Positions 38,414 to 47,364 of a DNA stretch of 64,000 nt are shown in pieces. The notes under the pieces are model-generated. The model was given only the letters and a program-made list of their open reading frames with translations, was not told the origin of the DNA and did not search any database. The DNA is from Acerihabitans arboris (GTDB lineage Bacteria; Pseudomonadota; Gammaproteobacteria; Enterobacterales; Enterobacteriaceae), in assembly GCF_010131535.1 (NCBI RefSeq), contig NZ_WUBS01000002.1, positions 1 to 64,000 on the forward strand, read 5' to 3'. Both the position numbers and the translations under genes were made by a program. Position 1 is the first letter of the stretch; each line of letters opens with the position of its first letter.

Positions 38414-38839
38414 TCATTCAATAATAAAGTGAATTCTGCCAAAAATTGATCTCACTAATGTACAATCAACAAGGGAACGTTCATTGACTTTAAGATAGAC
38501 CTTGTGACGCCTCCGAAGATAAACTCGCTCGATCGGGTATGATCTGTATGCCTCCAGGACAATGAAATCAATGTTATGTTCTGCAACATACTCCATAATC
38601 ACGGTGGCAACGGGGCGGCCATGTGATAATAGCGAATCAAGAGCGGCCTTGACTTCATGCCTACTCATATAAAGCAATAAATACGCACCAATCTCACCAT
38701 GCGATGGATGTTTTCCTGGGTCAACTTGTTTTATAGATAGGTTGGCCTTCACGCTCAATTGTCTGCCATATTTAATCAGACGCGGGATATCCAAAGCAAT
38801 TGATTTCGGAAAACGCTTTTGTTTCTGAGCCGTGACCAT
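38414..38839 (-). CDS. Hypothetical protein, weakly like universal stress proteins
   Basis: This 141-residue frame contains GRPVATVIMEYVAEHNIDFIVLEAY, the strand-helix-strand usual in UspA-type proteins, where it precedes a nucleotide loop. The glycine-rich G-x-x-G-x(9)-G-S/T loop that binds ATP is not visible, and the C-terminal Arg-rich part is unfamiliar. It may be a degraded or divergent Usp-fold protein. The ATG at 38839 has no obvious ribosome site. Confidence 0.4.
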   Translation of the reverse strand: MVTAQKQKRFPKSIALDIPRLIKYGRQLSVKANLSIKQVDPGKHPSHGEIGAYLLLYMSRHEVKAALDSLLSHGRPVATVIMEYVAEHNIDFIVLEAYRSYPIERVYLRRRHKVYLKVNERSLVDCTLVRSIFGRIHFIIE

Positions 38840-39669
38840 TCAATTTAGCAAAAAAAAGATATTCGTCCAACGGGGAGTCGACCCGCCCAGCCTGAAAAGC
38901 AAGCCTTACCGCCACCTGGGCACACCCCGAAAAGTGCGCTAACTGTGGAAATAGTCTTATCCGGAGTCACCACCGCCATGTCCTCCATTATATCTTCAGT
39001 CAATATAACTACTCGATATGGTTATGAGGATTGTGCTTTAAATGCTAGAGCATCTGAATCTTCTTATTTATGAGCGAAATCGCAAAAAAATTGATTGTGT
39101 AGGTAGAGAACTTTTTCTCACCCGTGCTGACCTGCGATGAAGGGACCGATTTAACCACTGAATAAAATATTATCATTGGCTTCTACTTCCATTAAATGCC
39201 ATTAGGATTATTTTTATCTTTTTTTGATTAATCGTAGAAATAGAATTTTGATTTTACGTGTTATTTTTCATAATAATAGTCATTCTTGTCAATAAATGTT
39301 TTATGATAATAAGTGTTATTTATGACCCATGATGTTATTACTGATATTAAGTGTTGTAAGAAAAAACATGGCATCCTTTTGCATTTGGATTTCATAGAAA
39401 TAATAAAACATAGATCACAAAAATCCAAATTCTTTATTTTATTTTTTAATGAAATCGCGTTAATATTTTTGCTCCCAATGGTGCTTCCTGTGTCTGCTCG
39501 ATGCGCTTCTCGCCTTGGCCGGGGATGAAAAAGACCAAGGCACTATTTAATCGATAAGGCCGTTTATGCAAACAGGTGGCCTTGCGAAACCTCATCATAA
39601 TTATACGTGTGTATAGTGGCGCGGGCATAAGCTCGTATTTAATAAAAATACTTTATGAGGTATAGTTTA
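38840..39669. other. AT-rich intergenic region before the porin
   Basis: These 830 bases hold no gene I can defend. A stem of AAGGCC and GGCCTT (about 39558-39585) with a long loop lies 85 bp before the porin start; it could be part of the leader or of an unannotated small RNA. OmpR sites would be expected here but none was clear. Confidence 0.35.
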
Positions 39670-40761
39670 ATGAAACAAAGCATCCTGGCAGTGATAATTC
39701 CGGCATTGTTGGCGTCCGGTGTTGCCGGCGCAGCCGAGGTATATAACAAAGACGGCAACAAGCTCGATCTTTACGGCAGATTGAATGGCTTGCACTATTT
39801 TTCCGACGATGACGGTTATTCTTCAGATGGCGATCAGTCTTATGCCCGCCTTGGTTTTAAAGGTGAAACGCAAATAAATGATCAGTTGACCGGCTACGGC
39901 CAGTGGGAGTATCAATTTAGCGCTAACAACAGTGAAGGCGGCAGCGACGCGCAAAATGGCAACAAAACCCGTCTTGGTTTTGCCGGCTTGAAATTTGCCA
40001 ACTTCGGTTCTTTCGATTACGGCCGCAACTACGGCGTAGTGTATGACGCGCTGGGCTGGACCGATATGCTGCCGGAATTCGGTGGCGATACCACCTACCA
40101 GGATAACTTCATGGTTGGCCGGACTTCCGGCGTGGCCACCTATCGTAATACCAGCTTCTTCGGCCTGGTGGATGGGTTGGACTTTGCCCTGCAATATCAG
40201 GGCAAGAACGACCGCGATGATATCGCCCGTTCAAATGGCGACGGCTATGGCGGTTCGGTGTCGTATGTCTCCCCTATCGGTATCGGCATCGTCGGAGCCT
40301 ACGCCTCATCCGATCGTACCAATAACCAGAACAGCGCCACGTATGGCCAGGGTGACCGGGCCGAACAGTGGGCCACCTCGCTGAAGTATGATCAGAATAA
40401 TATCTACCTTGCCGCGACCTATGGTGAAACCCGTAACGCTACCTATATCGACGGCACCACTCCGCTCGGTACCAGCGTGGTCGGTTTTGCCAACAAAACC
40501 CAGGACGTGCTGGTGGTTGCGCAGTACCAGTTTGATTTTGGCCTGCGCCCATCCATCTCCTATGCCAAATCCAAAGGCAAGGATATTGAAGGCATTGGCG
40601 ATGTCGACCTGATTGAATACTTTGAAGTCGGCGCCACCTATTACTTCAACAAAAACATGTCCACCTATGTTGACTACATCATCAACCAAATTGATGATGA
40701 CAACCGCCTTGGCATTAACAGCGGTGACACGGTCGCGTTAGGCTTGGTTTACCAGTTCTGA
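39670..40761 (+). CDS. General porin of the OmpC/OmpF family
   Basis: From the ATG at 39670 (GAGG upstream) the protein has 363 residues. A signal peptide [21 protein letters not shown] is cut before [15 protein letters not shown], the standard mature N-terminus of enterobacterial porins. Later landmarks are [45 protein letters not shown] (the constriction loop) and the C-terminal [10 protein letters not shown] with its terminal Phe. It forms trimeric 16-strand barrels for small hydrophilic solutes. The gene ends in a stable hairpin. Confidence 0.95.
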   Translation: MKQSILAVIIPALLASGVAGAAEVYNKDGNKLDLYGRLNGLHYFSDDDGYSSDGDQSYARLGFKGETQINDQLTGYGQWEYQFSANNSEGGSDAQNGNKTRLGFAGLKFANFGSFDYGRNYGVVYDALGWTDMLPEFGGDTTYQDNFMVGRTSGVATYRNTSFFGLVDGLDFALQYQGKNDRDDIARSNGDGYGGSVSYVSPIGIGIVGAYASSDRTNNQNSATYGQGDRAEQWATSLKYDQNNIYLAATYGETRNATYIDGTTPLGTSVVGFANKTQDVLVVAQYQFDFGLRPSISYAKSKGKDIEGIGDVDLIEYFEVGATYYFNKNMSTYVDYIINQIDDDNRLGINSGDTVALGLVYQF

Positions 40762-40771
40762 TAGGTCCTGT

Positions 40772-40791
40772 GGCCTTCCTTCTCGAAGGCC
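40772..40791 (+). terminator. Hairpin after the porin gene
   Basis: GGCCTTC pairs with GAAGGCC over a CTTCTC loop, 11 bp past the porin stop. A second GGGGC/GCCCC hairpin follows at about 40799-40815. No T-run is present, so termination may rely on the paired stems. Confidence 0.55.
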
Positions 40792-40907
40792 ATGTCCGCG
40801 GGGCCACTAAGCCCCACGGCATTATTCAATTTAACTTGCTTCGGTAAAGCCCAAAATATGGCCACTTGCGACCCCATGGACGTCTAATATCCCCATGTAG
40901 TATGGCG

Positions 40908-41675
40908 TCAGTAGGGATGGCCAATATTCACTACCGTACTGATGGTATCGCCAAAGAAGGCTAACCGGCTTAACACAACAGCCGCCAGTGCGACCGCTGC
41001 CGTCGCCGGCACGCTCTTTTCGCGTCGCACGGAAAGGAGAAATGCCAGAATAAAACACAGGATACTGCCCCAGAAAAATAGCGAGGCGCCCCATGTCCTG
41101 GCGGTCATTTGCATAATAACGCCGCCGCTGCTCCAGATAAGCGGCACGATAATCAATGACAATATGAACAGTACTATACCCTGCCGCAACAAGGGCGACG
41201 AAGGCGCGTCGTCCAACAAGGGCATACAGGCCGCGCCCATCACCCAGGCGGTCAGGAAGTAGTACACCATGGGCAGGCCGTTGGCGACTGCCGCCATTGC
41301 CGGCGCGGCGTAGGTCAATCCTTGGACGATCATCAGCACAATGCCGAACAGCGCGGCGGCCAGCGTCGCCAATTTTTGTCCGTTGGTAAGATACGCCGCG
41401 GCGATCGCCGCGGCGAAGGCACCTGCAGCCACAATCTCGCGGCTCAACCAGGCGTGCCTAATATTGATTAACGCATAATAGCCATGGAACGGATAAGATA
41501 GATGAAAAGAAGCGGCGAACAGCGAAATCAGCAGAATAACGCCGATGATCAGCCAGCCTTTGCGTTGCAGCCGGCTTTCGGCCGACCAACGCCGCCAGGC
41601 GAGAAATATCGCCATGCCCGCGGCGGTCTGACTCAATGAGGTAAAGATCACCAATGGGAGTTGATACTGTTCCAT
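40908..41675 (-). CDS. DmsC-like membrane anchor subunit
   Basis: This 255-residue protein has about eight membrane helices and no signal peptide, as in the DmsC/YnfH family that anchors DMSO-reductase-type enzymes and oxidises menaquinol. Conserved elements are SLSQTAAGMAIFLAW at the start, SYPFHGYYALINIRHAWLSREI in the first loop, and a late RTWGASLFFWGSILC segment. AGGAG lies upstream. It is the last gene of a four-gene operon and follows the Fe-S subunit by 2 bp. The product passes electrons to the Fe-S subunit in the membrane. Confidence 0.9.
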   Translation of the reverse strand: MEQYQLPLVIFTSLSQTAAGMAIFLAWRRWSAESRLQRKGWLIIGVILLISLFAASFHLSYPFHGYYALINIRHAWLSREIVAAGAFAAAIAAAYLTNGQKLATLAAALFGIVLMIVQGLTYAAPAMAAVANGLPMVYYFLTAWVMGAACMPLLDDAPSSPLLRQGIVLFILSLIIVPLIWSSGGVIMQMTARTWGASLFFWGSILCFILAFLLSVRREKSVPATAAVALAAVVLSRLAFFGDTISTVVNIGHPY

Positions 41676-41677
41676 AA

Positions 41678-42232
41678 TCAGTCTCCTATCTGCTGTGGCA
41701 GGCGCGGCATGATAAACCGAGTGCCGGGATTCAATTCGGGCATAAAGGGATAACCTGGCGGATATTGCACCGCATTGGCGGGAAGCTCTCGGCTATCGAG
41801 GTCGATCAGACTGAGCGCGCCGACCGGGCAGGCCTCAACGCAGGCCGGCAATAAACCGACATCCAGACGTTCATAGCACAGACTGCATTTTTCCGCTTTA
41901 CGGGTTTGTTCGTTGTAACGAGGCGCGCCATAAGGACAGCAGCGGATACAGTTCTTACAGCCGATGCAGCGCTCAGGGTCATGCACTACCACGCCATCCG
42001 CCCTTTTGGTGTACGCCTCAACCGGGCAGGCATCCAGACAGGCTGGATGTTCGCAATGATTACACGCCAAGGAATAAAACGCCCTTTCCTCATGGGGATA
42101 GATAGCGGCATCCAGAGGATACACATAGCGCCAGAATAAACTCGGTTCGAGCTGGTTGAAGCTCTTGCACGCCATGGCGCAGCCCCGGCAACCGACGCAC
42201 TTGTTACTATCGACCAAAAATGCGCGTCTCAT
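41678..42232 (-). CDS. DmsB-like electron-transfer subunit with four 4Fe-4S sites
   Basis: This 184-residue protein has four cysteine clusters of the ferredoxin type, starting CVGCRGCAMAC at residues 12-22, then CNHCEHPACLDACP, CIGCKNCIRCCPYG and CSLCYERLDVGLLPACVEACP. The pattern is that of DmsB/NrfC-type subunits. It moves electrons from the DmsC-like anchor to the molybdenum subunit. Its ATG overlaps the stop of the catalytic gene by 4 bp, so translation is coupled. Confidence 0.93.
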   Translation of the reverse strand: MRRAFLVDSNKCVGCRGCAMACKSFNQLEPSLFWRYVYPLDAAIYPHEERAFYSLACNHCEHPACLDACPVEAYTKRADGVVVHDPERCIGCKNCIRCCPYGAPRYNEQTRKAEKCSLCYERLDVGLLPACVEACPVGALSLIDLDSRELPANAVQYPPGYPFMPELNPGTRFIMPRLPQQIGD

Positions 42233-44520
42233 GCTGTAACACCTCCCTTGGAGGCCGGAGCATGCGTGATTTCCATATCGACGAACTGGCTATGGATCGC
42301 TGAGCCCGGCGCGCCGGTTTTCATTAGCCCCATATCGGATGACGTGTCATCCACCACATTCTGCACATTAAACGCGTTTTTGGGGAACCAGGCCTCATAC
42401 ATCACCAGAAAATCCTCCGGTACATTTTTTGTCAATTGCGCCCGGACCACCACTTCGCCAAGGGGGTTGAACACCCGGACCCAATCATTTTCGGCAATGC
42501 CTTTCTTGCGCGCTGCCGCGGGATGGAGATACACGAAAGGTTCCGGGTAAAAAACTTTGGTCCAGTCCAAGTTGATAAATTGTGAATGGATGCCGAACAA
42601 CGCATGGGGAGTAAATAAATGAAAGGGCATATTTTTCTCCCTTCCTGGTTTGAACTCCGGTAATGCCGTAAAGCCATGTTCTTGGCACAAATCCGATTTG
42701 AATTCGTATTTACCTGATTTGGTCTTGAACTTGCGGTCGTGCCAGGCGGCGGTATTGTCGAGCTTCGCCTTGACCGGCCCGTCCAGTAATTCTTCCCAGG
42801 AAGAAATGCCGAACATCTTGTGGATGCCATCGTTAAATTCTTTACCCACCCATTCCCGGCTATCCACTTCCTGGGGGAAAGTGCAGGAACCCGGCGCCAG
42901 CCTGTTCATGGCCCGGGACAGGGCGGCCGCTATTTCAAGATCCGTCTTGCTTTCGTACATGGGTTTGATAGCCGGCTGATTAATAGAAAGCCAGTAGTGC
43001 CAATAGGAGACCGAGATATTCCATTCCTCCAGTAAGGTGGTCACCGGCAACACGATATCTGCCTGTTCAACGGTCTGATTGAAGAACTGATCGACGCATA
43101 CGACCATTTCCAGCTGTTTGAAAGCGCGTTGCATTTTGTTGCGATCGAAGTCCTGCGAGAAGGGGTTCTTGCACGAAACCCACAGCATACGGATCGGCGG
43201 GCCATTGGTGTCCAGTATTCCCTGGGCCGTTTTGTTGATATTCAAACTGCGATCGGTGTATTGCACGGCGGTTTTGGCCGCGAAGTCGAATTCGCCTTTT
43301 GGCCCTTGCGGTCCAACAAAACCCACGGCGTCAGCAGGGGGTTTCTGGGCCATGGCGTAATAATTAAAACCCCAGGTTTGCAGATGCCCATAGCGAGCGC
43401 CGCCGCCTTCCAGCCCAATATTGCCGGTCATGGCGACGAAGGCGTCGATGGCACGGACATTGACGCCGCCGTTGATATGCCGCTGCATACCATAACCTAT
43501 CCAAATCGTCGCTGGCTTCGCCGCGGCGAACTCTTCCGTCAATTGACGAATGGTTTCTGCTGGCAGACCGCATTGCTCCGACGCCCATTCGACGGTGATA
43601 TTATCCCGTAAATATTGGGCGAATTCAGGGAAGCCATGGGCGTATTGGGTAACAAAGGTCTGATCCACCAGCCCCTTATCCAGGAGGTGGCGCGCCATCC
43701 CCAGCGCCAGCGCGCCATCCGAGGACGGACGTACCCGCAGGTAAAGATCCGCTTTGGCCGCGGTCTGCGTGAGCAGGGGATCGATGACCACGACTTTGGC
43801 CCCGTGCTCGCGCGCCCGATAGAGGTATTTCATTGTATGGATCGAGCACCAAGCCGGGTTGGCGCCCCAAATGATGATATATTTCGCTTTTACCAAATCC
43901 TCGGGATCGTTGCACCACATATCGCCCATATCGTAGCTTTGGGCGTCGATGCCGGCCGGCCAGCAAGGTGTGCCGACAAAGCGCGTGGTGTAGCCCAGGG
44001 AACTCATCATCCCTTCCACGCCGTAATTCATGATGCCGAGGTTGCCGGAGTATTTTGTTAAGGCCAGTCCCAGCAGCGAGCCATCTTTTTTCTTGATTTC
44101 CAGCATTTTGGCGGCAATTTTGTCCATCGCCTCATCCCAGGAGATGCGGCGCCACTTCCCGGTTCCGCGGCCGTCCTGAATCATGGGATATTTAATCCTG
44201 TCGGGGCTATAGGCGCGCCTGGGATAGGTCAACCCTTTCACGCAAGGCATACCCTGTGTAAAAGTGGATTCCTTGGCCCCTTCCACATAAGTCACGATGC
44301 CATCCTTGACGTAGGTTTTCAGGCTACAGGTATCAAAACAGTTGCGCGGGCAGGCATTGCGAAATATCTGGTAATTCTTAGGGTTATAAGGAATAGGTGG
44401 TTGCGCCGCTGCATCTTTGGCCAGCAGAAAACCGCCTGGTAACGCCAACACCGCGCCGGCGGCGACTATTTTTTTTATAAATAGGCGTCTGTCGGGAAAT
44501 TTAGGTCCATCACTTATCAT
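42229..44520 (-). CDS. DMSO-reductase-family molybdopterin catalytic subunit
   Basis: This 763-residue protein begins with a twin-arginine-like signal (DRRLFIKKIVAAGAVLALPG), so it is exported folded. An Fe-S motif follows with Cys57, Cys61, Cys65 and Cys93. Then come the molybdopterin guanine dinucleotide-binding domains, with WGANPAWCSIHTMKYL and GPPIRMLWVSCKNPF. The acceptor is not clear: the sequence belongs with DmsA/PhsA-like reductases, but the residue at the Mo ligand position could not be fixed without a structural alignment. GGAGA precedes the ATG. The gene overlaps its chaperone gene upstream and the Fe-S gene downstream, each by 4 bp. Confidence 0.9.
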   Translation of the reverse strand: MISDGPKFPDRRLFIKKIVAAGAVLALPGGFLLAKDAAAQPPIPYNPKNYQIFRNACPRNCFDTCSLKTYVKDGIVTYVEGAKESTFTQGMPCVKGLTYPRRAYSPDRIKYPMIQDGRGTGKWRRISWDEAMDKIAAKMLEIKKKDGSLLGLALTKYSGNLGIMNYGVEGMMSSLGYTTRFVGTPCWPAGIDAQSYDMGDMWCNDPEDLVKAKYIIIWGANPAWCSIHTMKYLYRAREHGAKVVVIDPLLTQTAAKADLYLRVRPSSDGALALGMARHLLDKGLVDQTFVTQYAHGFPEFAQYLRDNITVEWASEQCGLPAETIRQLTEEFAAAKPATIWIGYGMQRHINGGVNVRAIDAFVAMTGNIGLEGGGARYGHLQTWGFNYYAMAQKPPADAVGFVGPQGPKGEFDFAAKTAVQYTDRSLNINKTAQGILDTNGPPIRMLWVSCKNPFSQDFDRNKMQRAFKQLEMVVCVDQFFNQTVEQADIVLPVTTLLEEWNISVSYWHYWLSINQPAIKPMYESKTDLEIAAALSRAMNRLAPGSCTFPQEVDSREWVGKEFNDGIHKMFGISSWEELLDGPVKAKLDNTAAWHDRKFKTKSGKYEFKSDLCQEHGFTALPEFKPGREKNMPFHLFTPHALFGIHSQFINLDWTKVFYPEPFVYLHPAAARKKGIAENDWVRVFNPLGEVVVRAQLTKNVPEDFLVMYEAWFPKNAFNVQNVVDDTSSDMGLMKTGAPGSAIHSQFVDMEITHAPASKGGVTA

Positions 44521-45134
44521 GATATTCTCCGTCGTAAATCATCAAACCAAAGTGACAAGACCTTGGAAATTGCAAATAACAAGGGGGTTTGCGCGCCGTG
44601 CTCAATGCGCACGATAAATTTGGGCAACCAGCGGCTCATATGGTCGCCCACCAGCCAAGCCAGAGCTTCCTCATATACGTGCTGTCGGGGAATGTGATTT
44701 ATCAACAGCAAACAAAGTTCTATTTCATAGGAAACATGATCATCGGGTATCTGGTTTTCATTGCGTGACGACAAACCGAGCGCATGGAGGAGTTCACGAA
44801 TTTCCTGGGTGCTGTTACCCATTAATTGCGGTTCTTTCTCTATATAGACAGAGGCATAAGGCGGGGCAAGCAAGGCTTGCGGCCCCACAAAAAGGCGATT
44901 AAAATCGTATTCGGCGTCCTGCCAATCGGCATCGGCAAACGATGCGGGAAAAGTGATATGTGCTCCACAATGTTCCTCAAGCTTATTAACAGAATGAATC
45001 AATGTTTCTCTTTGGGAAAACATATAGAAATCACGTAATAATAATCCGACTGAATTCCAGTCAGACAATGAAAATGAGTAAGACAAAGAGGATAATTCCC
45101 CTGGCTTGGCCGATGTATTCAATTCTGTTGTCAT
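44517..45134 (-). CDS. TorD/DmsD-like assembly chaperone
   Basis: This 205-residue helical protein has the TorD-family pattern: a first helix block, then ADWQDAEYDFNRLFVGP, and PPYASVYIEKEPQLMGNSTQEI, the usual surface loop. Such proteins bind the Tat signal of the catalytic subunit until the molybdenum cofactor is inserted. It is the first gene of the operon and overlaps the catalytic gene by 4 bp. The start has only a weak ribosome site. Confidence 0.88.
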   Translation of the reverse strand: MTTELNTSAKPGELSSLSYSFSLSDWNSVGLLLRDFYMFSQRETLIHSVNKLEEHCGAHITFPASFADADWQDAEYDFNRLFVGPQALLAPPYASVYIEKEPQLMGNSTQEIRELLHALGLSSRNENQIPDDHVSYEIELCLLLINHIPRQHVYEEALAWLVGDHMSRWLPKFIVRIEHGAQTPLLFAISKVLSLWFDDLRRRIS

Positions 45135-45557
45135 AAGTTATGCATTTGTAAAATTACCGGATGGCATTCACTAATGACCTTACACTACCAATGGTTATAA
45201 TTTTATTGATCAATCCCTCAAATTCCATAAATACATTTTTCGTTTCTCTTTGTATTTATCAGCAGCGTTATAAGTAGCCAATTTTCGGTGAAAAGGTCAG
45301 TCTTTTGGTGGTTTGAACATGTCGGATATATATCCTTTTAGGGAGCAATCGTTATATAAATATAGTTATAACGAGAGTACAAAAGCATGGTAATCGTACG
45401 CCCAGTGCCGTCTGTTAAATACCCGTCAAGTTGTCGAAGATGATGTCCATTATTTTTTAATGGGCGCAATTCATGAAACAAACCTCACCAAAACCCTTAA
45501 GACGTCGTACCATTTTTCACTGGACTGCAAGATTAATCTGGTTGAGCAGGCGCTTCA
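45135..45557. other. Intergenic region upstream of the molybdoenzyme operon
   Basis: It contains the operon promoter side and then unassigned sequence running into an IS66 remnant. A TTGATCAA palindrome near 45206-45213 resembles part of an FNR site, but the half-site spacing does not fit. Confidence 0.35.
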
Positions 45558-45946
45558 ATCCGTTGTATGAAGGAGGCCATATCCGCGAGGTCGGGTTGCA
45601 TGGCGCACGCCCGGCGTAAAATCCATGATATTCCCGTGCGGCATCCGTCGCCGACCACCACCGAAGCCCTGCATCGGATAGGTGGGCTGTATGCGATCGA
45701 AACCGACATCCGGGGGCACCCGCCGAAGAACGACGACAGATGCGCGAAGCGCGATCCCGGCCGTTACCCATCGGTCTGGAGGGCTGGGCCAGGGAAAAAC
45801 TCACCACGTTCTCGCGACAGGCCGATACGGCGAAGGCGTTCAACTACCTGATGAACCACTGGCGGGCGCTGTGTTATTACAGCATCGGTGGCTGGGCGGA
45901 GGTCGATAACAATATCGCGGAAAACGCGCTCATCTCTGCTGATTAA
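45558..45946 (+). pseudogene. IS66-family transposase, internal fragment with frameshifts
   Basis: Pieces in different frames spell out [58 protein letters not shown] and HWRALCYYSIGGWAEVDNNI, ending AENALI. Together they are the catalytic core of an IS66 TnpC protein. At least two frame changes (near 45595 and 45740) and the loss of both ends make it non-functional. It is similar in type to the C-terminal piece at the left edge of the window. Confidence 0.88.
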
Positions 45947-46145
45947 CAGTCAATACTGCACTGGCTGTACGTTTACGACGATACCCGCTAACCATGCGAA
46001 TTTTATTGCCGCTATGGCAGAATTGTGGGTTCGGGCCACCATCGAAAAGAAATCCCAGAGTTCACTGGACGACAACGATATTCTTGCTGCCTAACAGACG
46101 CTCTCCATCAGGCAGCTTTGATTCGGTACGTTAATGACATCGACT

Positions 46146-46790
46146 CTATTCGGCGATCGTGGTAGCCGGTGTTGTCGTTTCTGGTGTCGTGGTCGTTGCC
46201 GGTGTAGAGGGGGTTGCTGGCGTCGCGGTTGTCGTCGGCGTCGTTGTTGCAGCCGGTGTTGTTGCCGTTTCTGGTGTCGTGGTCGTTGCCGCTGTAGAGG
46301 GGGTTGCTGGCGTCGCGGTTGTCGTCGGCGTTGTTGTTGCAGGTGCGTTAAAGATCACTTTAGTAGACGGACCGACTGAGAATTTAGGCGTCGTACCCGT
46401 TATGGCATAATTGACGTGCTGCTCGATGAGCGGTTCCGTCGTCACCTCTACCGCTGGAATGGTTACACGGCCCACTAAAGAACGTGCGTAGCCGCCGATT
46501 TTATGTTTACCCGCACTGACGTGCAGCTCAACGGTTTGGCCTATGGCAAGAATACCGGCATCGGTACCATCGACGGTTACGTAGATCGGCACACCATCGT
46601 CTGACTGAGTGGGAACATGGGTAACGGTCACCACCGTAGGTCCGGAAGAGAAATCTACAATATCGGCTTTAGCCGGGGTCAAGGCTGCACTGACCGAGGA
46701 CTTGGCTGCTGAAGTTGCCGCTGTAATCTTTGCACATCCGGTCAGCATAAGCGCTGCGGTGATGACAATCAGGGTGAAGCTGTTAATCAT
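46146..46790 (-). CDS. Lipoprotein with a duplicated Thr/Pro-rich tail
   Basis: This 214-residue protein starts with a lipoprotein signal, LMLTGC, giving a lipidated Cys at about residue 19. Residues 45-145 form a soluble domain of beta strands (PIYVTVDGTDAGILAIGQTVELHVSAGKHKIGG) that resembles small periplasmic PEGA-like or beta-sandwich domains. The last 65 residues are almost only Thr, Pro and Ala, encoded by a 90-bp sequence present twice in tandem. No function can be assigned. The tail may act as an extended linker or surface stalk. Confidence 0.7.
   Translation of the reverse strand: MINSFTLIVITAALMLTGCAKITAATSAAKSSVSAALTPAKADIVDFSSGPTVVTVTHVPTQSDDGVPIYVTVDGTDAGILAIGQTVELHVSAGKHKIGGYARSLVGRVTIPAVEVTTEPLIEQHVNYAITGTTPKFSVGPSTKVIFNAPATTTPTTTATPATPSTAATTTTPETATTPAATTTPTTTATPATPSTPATTTTPETTTPATTIAE
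46177..46356. repeat. Tandem duplication, two 90-bp units
   Basis: Units at 46177-46266 and 46267-46356 are nearly identical, both beginning GTTTCTGGTGTCGTGGTCGT. The period is 90 bp (30 codons), so it stays in frame within the lipoprotein. Inside each unit there are shorter GT-rich degenerate repeats encoding TTP/ATP triplets. Confidence 0.85.
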
Positions 46791-46989
46791 GTTGCGGCAT
46801 TTTCCTATCAGATTTTTGTGACTTGGTTAACATCATAACCGATAACGATGTTGAGATGAATGTCAGGCTGACGATCTTCACAAAAACCGGACGAAATGAA
46901 TATTAACCGAAACACCCACCCTCGCCTCTCCCTAAGTGGCGGACACGGCTTTTTTAGGTATGGGTGAGCGCCTGCCAAAACCACCCAGC

Positions 46990-47321
46990 GGATTTTTTTG
47001 GCCGTCAGCTTACGGCTTCATTCGCCATAAGGTCGCCCGTATCTCTGGGAATTTGCAGGTATTGCGGGAAAACTGGAAGTGGTTCCAGCCGGTAATATCA
47101 TGCTGGACGATATGGATTGCGCACTGGAAGCAGTGCTATGCGGTGCAGGGCTAGGCTACCTCTATTACGAGCAGGTGAAAGAGCATCTGATAAGCGGCAA
47201 GCCCGCTCAGGTTTTCGATGAGCGGCAGCCAGAGCGCCCCAGCCCGCAACTCTATTCCGCCATCAAGGTAAAATTCGAGACGCGGCGTAAGTATCCCGCC
47301 GGGATGATTTACGGCAACTGA
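46990..47321 (+). pseudogene. LysR regulator, C-terminal fragment
   Basis: The plus strand encodes YLWEFAGIAGKLEVVPAGNI, then DDMDCALEAVLCGAGLGYLY, the effector-binding domain of LysR regulators. A stop lies just before it (near 47029), and the last part, KFETRRKYPAGMIYGN, departs from the family. The DNA-binding domain is missing. Confidence 0.75.
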
Positions 47322-47364
47322 TTTTACGCAATACAGCAGCTCGGCACGCGGGATGACCATAGCA

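Noticed and set aside
45206-45230. FNR box before the molybdoenzyme operon
   Set aside because: TTGATCAA followed by CTCAA does not fit TTGAT-N4-ATCAA; the spacing is wrong.
45947-46094. ORF end reading NHANFIAAMAELWVRATIEK after the IS66 fragment
   Set aside because: No family recognised, no start of its own, and it follows a broken transposase; left unassigned.
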